A stretch of DNA of 15,630 bases from Verrucomicrobia bacterium TMED56 (GTDB taxonomy: Bacteria; Verrucomicrobiota; Verrucomicrobiia; Opitutales; Seribacteraceae), in the NCBI GenBank assembly GCA_002167265.1, contig NHDJ01000066.1, positions 2,350-17,979 of the forward strand, in the 5' to 3' direction. The notes under the pieces were generated by a model. It made no database searches. It was not told the origin of the DNA and was given only the letters and a program-made list of their open reading frames with translations. Of this stretch, positions 13,314 to 15,630 are shown one piece after another; the stretch's first letter is position 1, and each line of letters opens with the position of its first letter. Position numbers and translations under genes: made by a program.

Positions 13314-15630
13314 TTTTTAACAAGTGAAGTTGACTTTTTCGCAAGGTCAAGAAAACGGCAATCCATACCCAGAAAAAAGCAAGTATAGTAAGAGCAATAA
13401 AAAACCAGAGGAATCCAAGACTTGGAGAATCCAAAATCGTTCCAAATAAAGCGGGTGAAATACCTAATACTGCGGAAATGGATCCAATAAAAATCCCTCC
13501 AAATGCTAACTGTGCATGCTCTAGAAAAATAAATTTTCGAATATTATCCAGTCGGTACCCGATTGCCTCAAAAAGGGCAAATTCCTGTCCACGCTCTACT
13601 AAGTTTCGGACAACAACCAAACCCAATCCGCATGTACCAATTAACATACCAAGACCACCAAGTCCCTGAAAAATAGAAAGGTATGTATTTTCGACTTCAA
13701 GTAATTCTTCAAGTATTGCCAATGAATTTCTAAACTCCATTCCATGCTGAAATAAACGATCCTCCAAATGAACCGCCAATTTATCGGTATCCGCTTGTTT
13801 GCCAGAAAGCATAAAACTTCGGTACCCTCCCTGTTGCTTGAATTTTTTAAGGAAATCGTCTTCTTTTATAAATAGTGCACCCTGTAGCATAGATCCTTTA
13901 AATGCTCCCACCAATTCAATTTCAAATGGCTTTCCTTCTCCATCCACATAAGGCAACCTGTCTCCCACCCCTAATTTTAAAGCCCACATCATTGTGTTTT
14001 GATCGACAAGTGCAGGAACAACATTCTGATCTATATCTTGAGAAAGGCTCGACCAGTTACCTTCGGCAAAACCAAAGCGCCCCGTAAAATCGCCAGGCTT
14101 GACTCCGTAGATTTTAGGCCGAAGAGCTTTATTGAGATTCAAGCAACTTGCATCATCACCCTCTCGTAAACGTAACGGAACAACTTTAGATTTCTCCAAT
14201 AAGCTCTCATTTAAATCAAAAAGGTTTATTGCTTCATCGTTGTTTAAATCATCGTAAACAGGAGAAGCGGACTCACCCCAAAATGTAAATCCACCTGTAC
14301 CAGATTGTAATTCATCCGGAGGTGCAGAAGGTGCCTTGCGAAAAGCTCCGGTACTTACCACAAGAAATGTTCCTGCTGACATAGCACCAACTGTAACCAA
14401 GCTTCTTCCAGTACGCTTACCCAGATTCCTACGATTGAGCTGAACCAGTTGCGAAAACCTTTTCTCCGGGTTTCCAGTGTTCCCAAGAGCTGCCCGAAAT
14501 AAAAATAAGCCACCTATGAGCATTAATCCACCCGCACCAAAAAATGCCATGGATGCCTGGTTGCTTCTTAAGCCAAAAGAAAAAACAATAGACAGAGACA
14601 GTCCAAGGCAAAGCAAACCAACCCATAAATGCCAACTTCTTTTCATAGCTACATCAGTTGCACCGATAGTACCGTCACTCCCTGAGACTAGAAGTTCGAC
14701 AGGTTCTCGTTTTAAGAGCTTTCTTGTTGACCAAATCATCGCCATTAAACAAGTCACTGTAGACCCGATTCCCCCGGTCATGATAGAGTTCATGGAAGAA
14801 TCGTATTGAAAGCTTGCTCCTGATACTGCCCCGCTCCATTCGCCGCTAAGCAAGCTAAGAATCGTTTTTCCATAAATGGACGCAAGCATTACCCCGAAAG
14901 TTGAACCGATAACTGCTGCCAGTAACCCCTCGCCCCAATAGACAAGTCTTATTTTCTTTGTTTTCCAACCAACCGCTCGCAATATCCCTATTTGCTGACT
15001 TCTTTGCTCAAGAGAAAAGCTGAACATCATACCGCTTATGGCCAAAGCTGCTACAATCACAAAAAAACTAAAGCCCATAAACAACTGCCCAAAATCAACG
15101 GGAGACTCCACAGATTTTTGAACATCCGAGCGAAGACCTCTTAAAACCAGTCCGGCATCCTCTGCCTTCAAATTTTTTCGCAAACGCATCCTCACCTCCT
15201 CGAGGGAAATATTATTTCTATTTATTCTTATTCCAGTTAATGAGCCCCAACGGTTACCCCACATCTCCTGCCCAGCTCTCAGGGAAACAAAACCCTTTGG
15301 AGTTCCGCGGTACTTTTCCCAATAGTCCTCATCAAGATCTCTCACTTTATGAATAATTGGAATACCTGTATCCCACTCTCCACATGACTCCGCATCGGAA
15401 AGTCCCGGAAAACGAGGAGTCCAGTCACTTTCCTGATTCTCCAAAACGAGTTGTGGGGCAGGAAGAATTTTTCGAAGTGTAAATTCTCTTGAAGATTCGA
15501 TTAATTTTCTTCTTTCACCAACCGTATAATAACTGATTTTAATGCTATCGCCAAGTGTCGCATTTAAATCATTCGCCGCCCATTGGTTGAGGGCAATGTC
15601 TCCATCGCCCCAATCATTGTTTAAAAAATC
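13306..15630 (-). CDS. FtsX-type ABC transporter permease (5' end outside window)
   Basis: The frame is open to the right edge, so the visible 774 residues are the C-terminal part of a larger permease. The TTG at 15444 sits in continuous coding sequence and is not a start. Visible residues 1-180 are an extracytoplasmic domain of the MacB/FtsX type, including ALNQWAANDLNATLGD. The first FtsX domain has a membrane segment at about 182-204, a cytoplasmic turn with EQRSQQIGILRAVGW, then segments at about 232-258 and 280-300. Further segments lie at about 335-353, 360-380 and 412-430. A second extracytoplasmic region (about 432-650) leads to the second FtsX domain (segments near 653-675, 705-727, 738-762; turn with ERGQEFALFEAIGY). 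Two such domains fit the permeases that work with a LolD/MacB-like ATPase to move lipoproteins or other envelope molecules. That ATPase gene is not in view. Confidence 0.9.
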   Translation of the reverse strand, partial: DFLNNDWGDGDIALNQWAANDLNATLGDSIKISYYTVGERRKLIESSREFTLRKILPAPQLVLENQESDWTPRFPGLSDAESCGEWDTGIPIIHKVRDLDEDYWEKYRGTPKGFVSLRAGQEMWGNRWGSLTGIRINRNNISLEEVRMRLRKNLKAEDAGLVLRGLRSDVQKSVESPVDFGQLFMGFSFFVIVAALAISGMMFSFSLEQRSQQIGILRAVGWKTKKIRLVYWGEGLLAAVIGSTFGVMLASIYGKTILSLLSGEWSGAVSGASFQYDSSMNSIMTGGIGSTVTCLMAMIWSTRKLLKREPVELLVSGSDGTIGATDVAMKRSWHLWVGLLCLGLSLSIVFSFGLRSNQASMAFFGAGGLMLIGGLFLFRAALGNTGNPEKRFSQLVQLNRRNLGKRTGRSLVTVGAMSAGTFLVVSTGAFRKAPSAPPDELQSGTGGFTFWGESASPVYDDLNNDEAINLFDLNESLLEKSKVVPLRLREGDDASCLNLNKALRPKIYGVKPGDFTGRFGFAEGNWSSLSQDIDQNVVPALVDQNTMMWALKLGVGDRLPYVDGEGKPFEIELVGAFKGSMLQGALFIKEDDFLKKFKQQGGYRSFMLSGKQADTDKLAVHLEDRLFQHGMEFRNSLAILEELLEVENTYLSIFQGLGGLGMLIGTCGLGLVVVRNLVERGQEFALFEAIGYRLDNIRKFIFLEHAQLAFGGIFIGSISAVLGISPALFGTILDSPSLGFLWFFIALTILAFFWVWIAVFLTLRKSQLHLLKNE

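Noticed and set aside
14477..14809. A 110-codon open frame on the plus strand
   Set aside because: It lies wholly antisense to the permease membrane region, and its Lys/Pro-rich composition is the expected shadow.
15442..15444. TTG as the start codon of the permease
   Set aside because: The same frame stays open to the right edge and encodes typical FtsX/MacB extracytoplasmic sequence, so the gene begins outside the window.

Overview
The window is AT-rich chromosomal DNA with no RNA genes, mobile elements or CRISPR array that I can see. It is almost completely coding: no gene-free stretch reaches 300 bases. The protein families point to the PVC group, most likely Verrucomicrobiota or Planctomycetota. 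The main clues are a paired DUF1592 multidomain cytochrome and DUF1552 protein, a Tat-exported Gfo/Idh/MocA oxidoreductase, a SUMF1-type lipoprotein, and a response regulator with a degenerate HD-GYP-like output. Most genes have no visible Shine-Dalgarno sequence. The genus cannot be decided from this.

Layout. (1) Bases 1-390, plus strand, hold the end of an HtrA-like PDZ/trypsin-fold protein whose usual catalytic serine position is methionine. (2) Bases 399-4700, minus strand, are a signalling operon. It is read as a 61-residue small ORF, a response regulator, a membrane histidine kinase, then a SUMF1/FGE-fold lipoprotein, with gaps of 5, 41 and 8 bases. A consensus -35 box lies just upstream. 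(3) Bases 4915-6195, plus strand, encode a Tat-exported Gfo/Idh/MocA oxidoreductase, divergent from the signalling operon. (4) Bases 6235-8705, minus strand, are two unrecognised membrane-associated genes joined by an ATGA overlap. One has four membrane segments and a long acidic tail. The other is anchored and looks like an alpha/beta-hydrolase without its nucleophile. (5) Bases 8808-15630, minus strand, hold an FtsX-type ABC permease that runs off the right edge, a lipoprotein overlapping it, the DUF1592 protein and the DUF1552 protein.

How the genes may work together. The kinase and regulator form a classical two-component pair. The co-transcribed lipoprotein would sit outside the cytoplasmic membrane, where it could feed the kinase or be its physiological partner; this is inference. 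The DUF1592/DUF1552 pair is a recurrent unit in these phyla with no firmly assigned reaction. Its c-type heme motifs and Tat export place it in the periplasm, with the permease and lipoprotein as envelope companions. The ATGA-coupled pair is the best candidate here for an undescribed two-protein membrane system. A recurring theme is catalytic folds that have lost catalytic residues: the HtrA-like protein, the HD-like output, the SUMF1 domain and the hydrolase-like protein.
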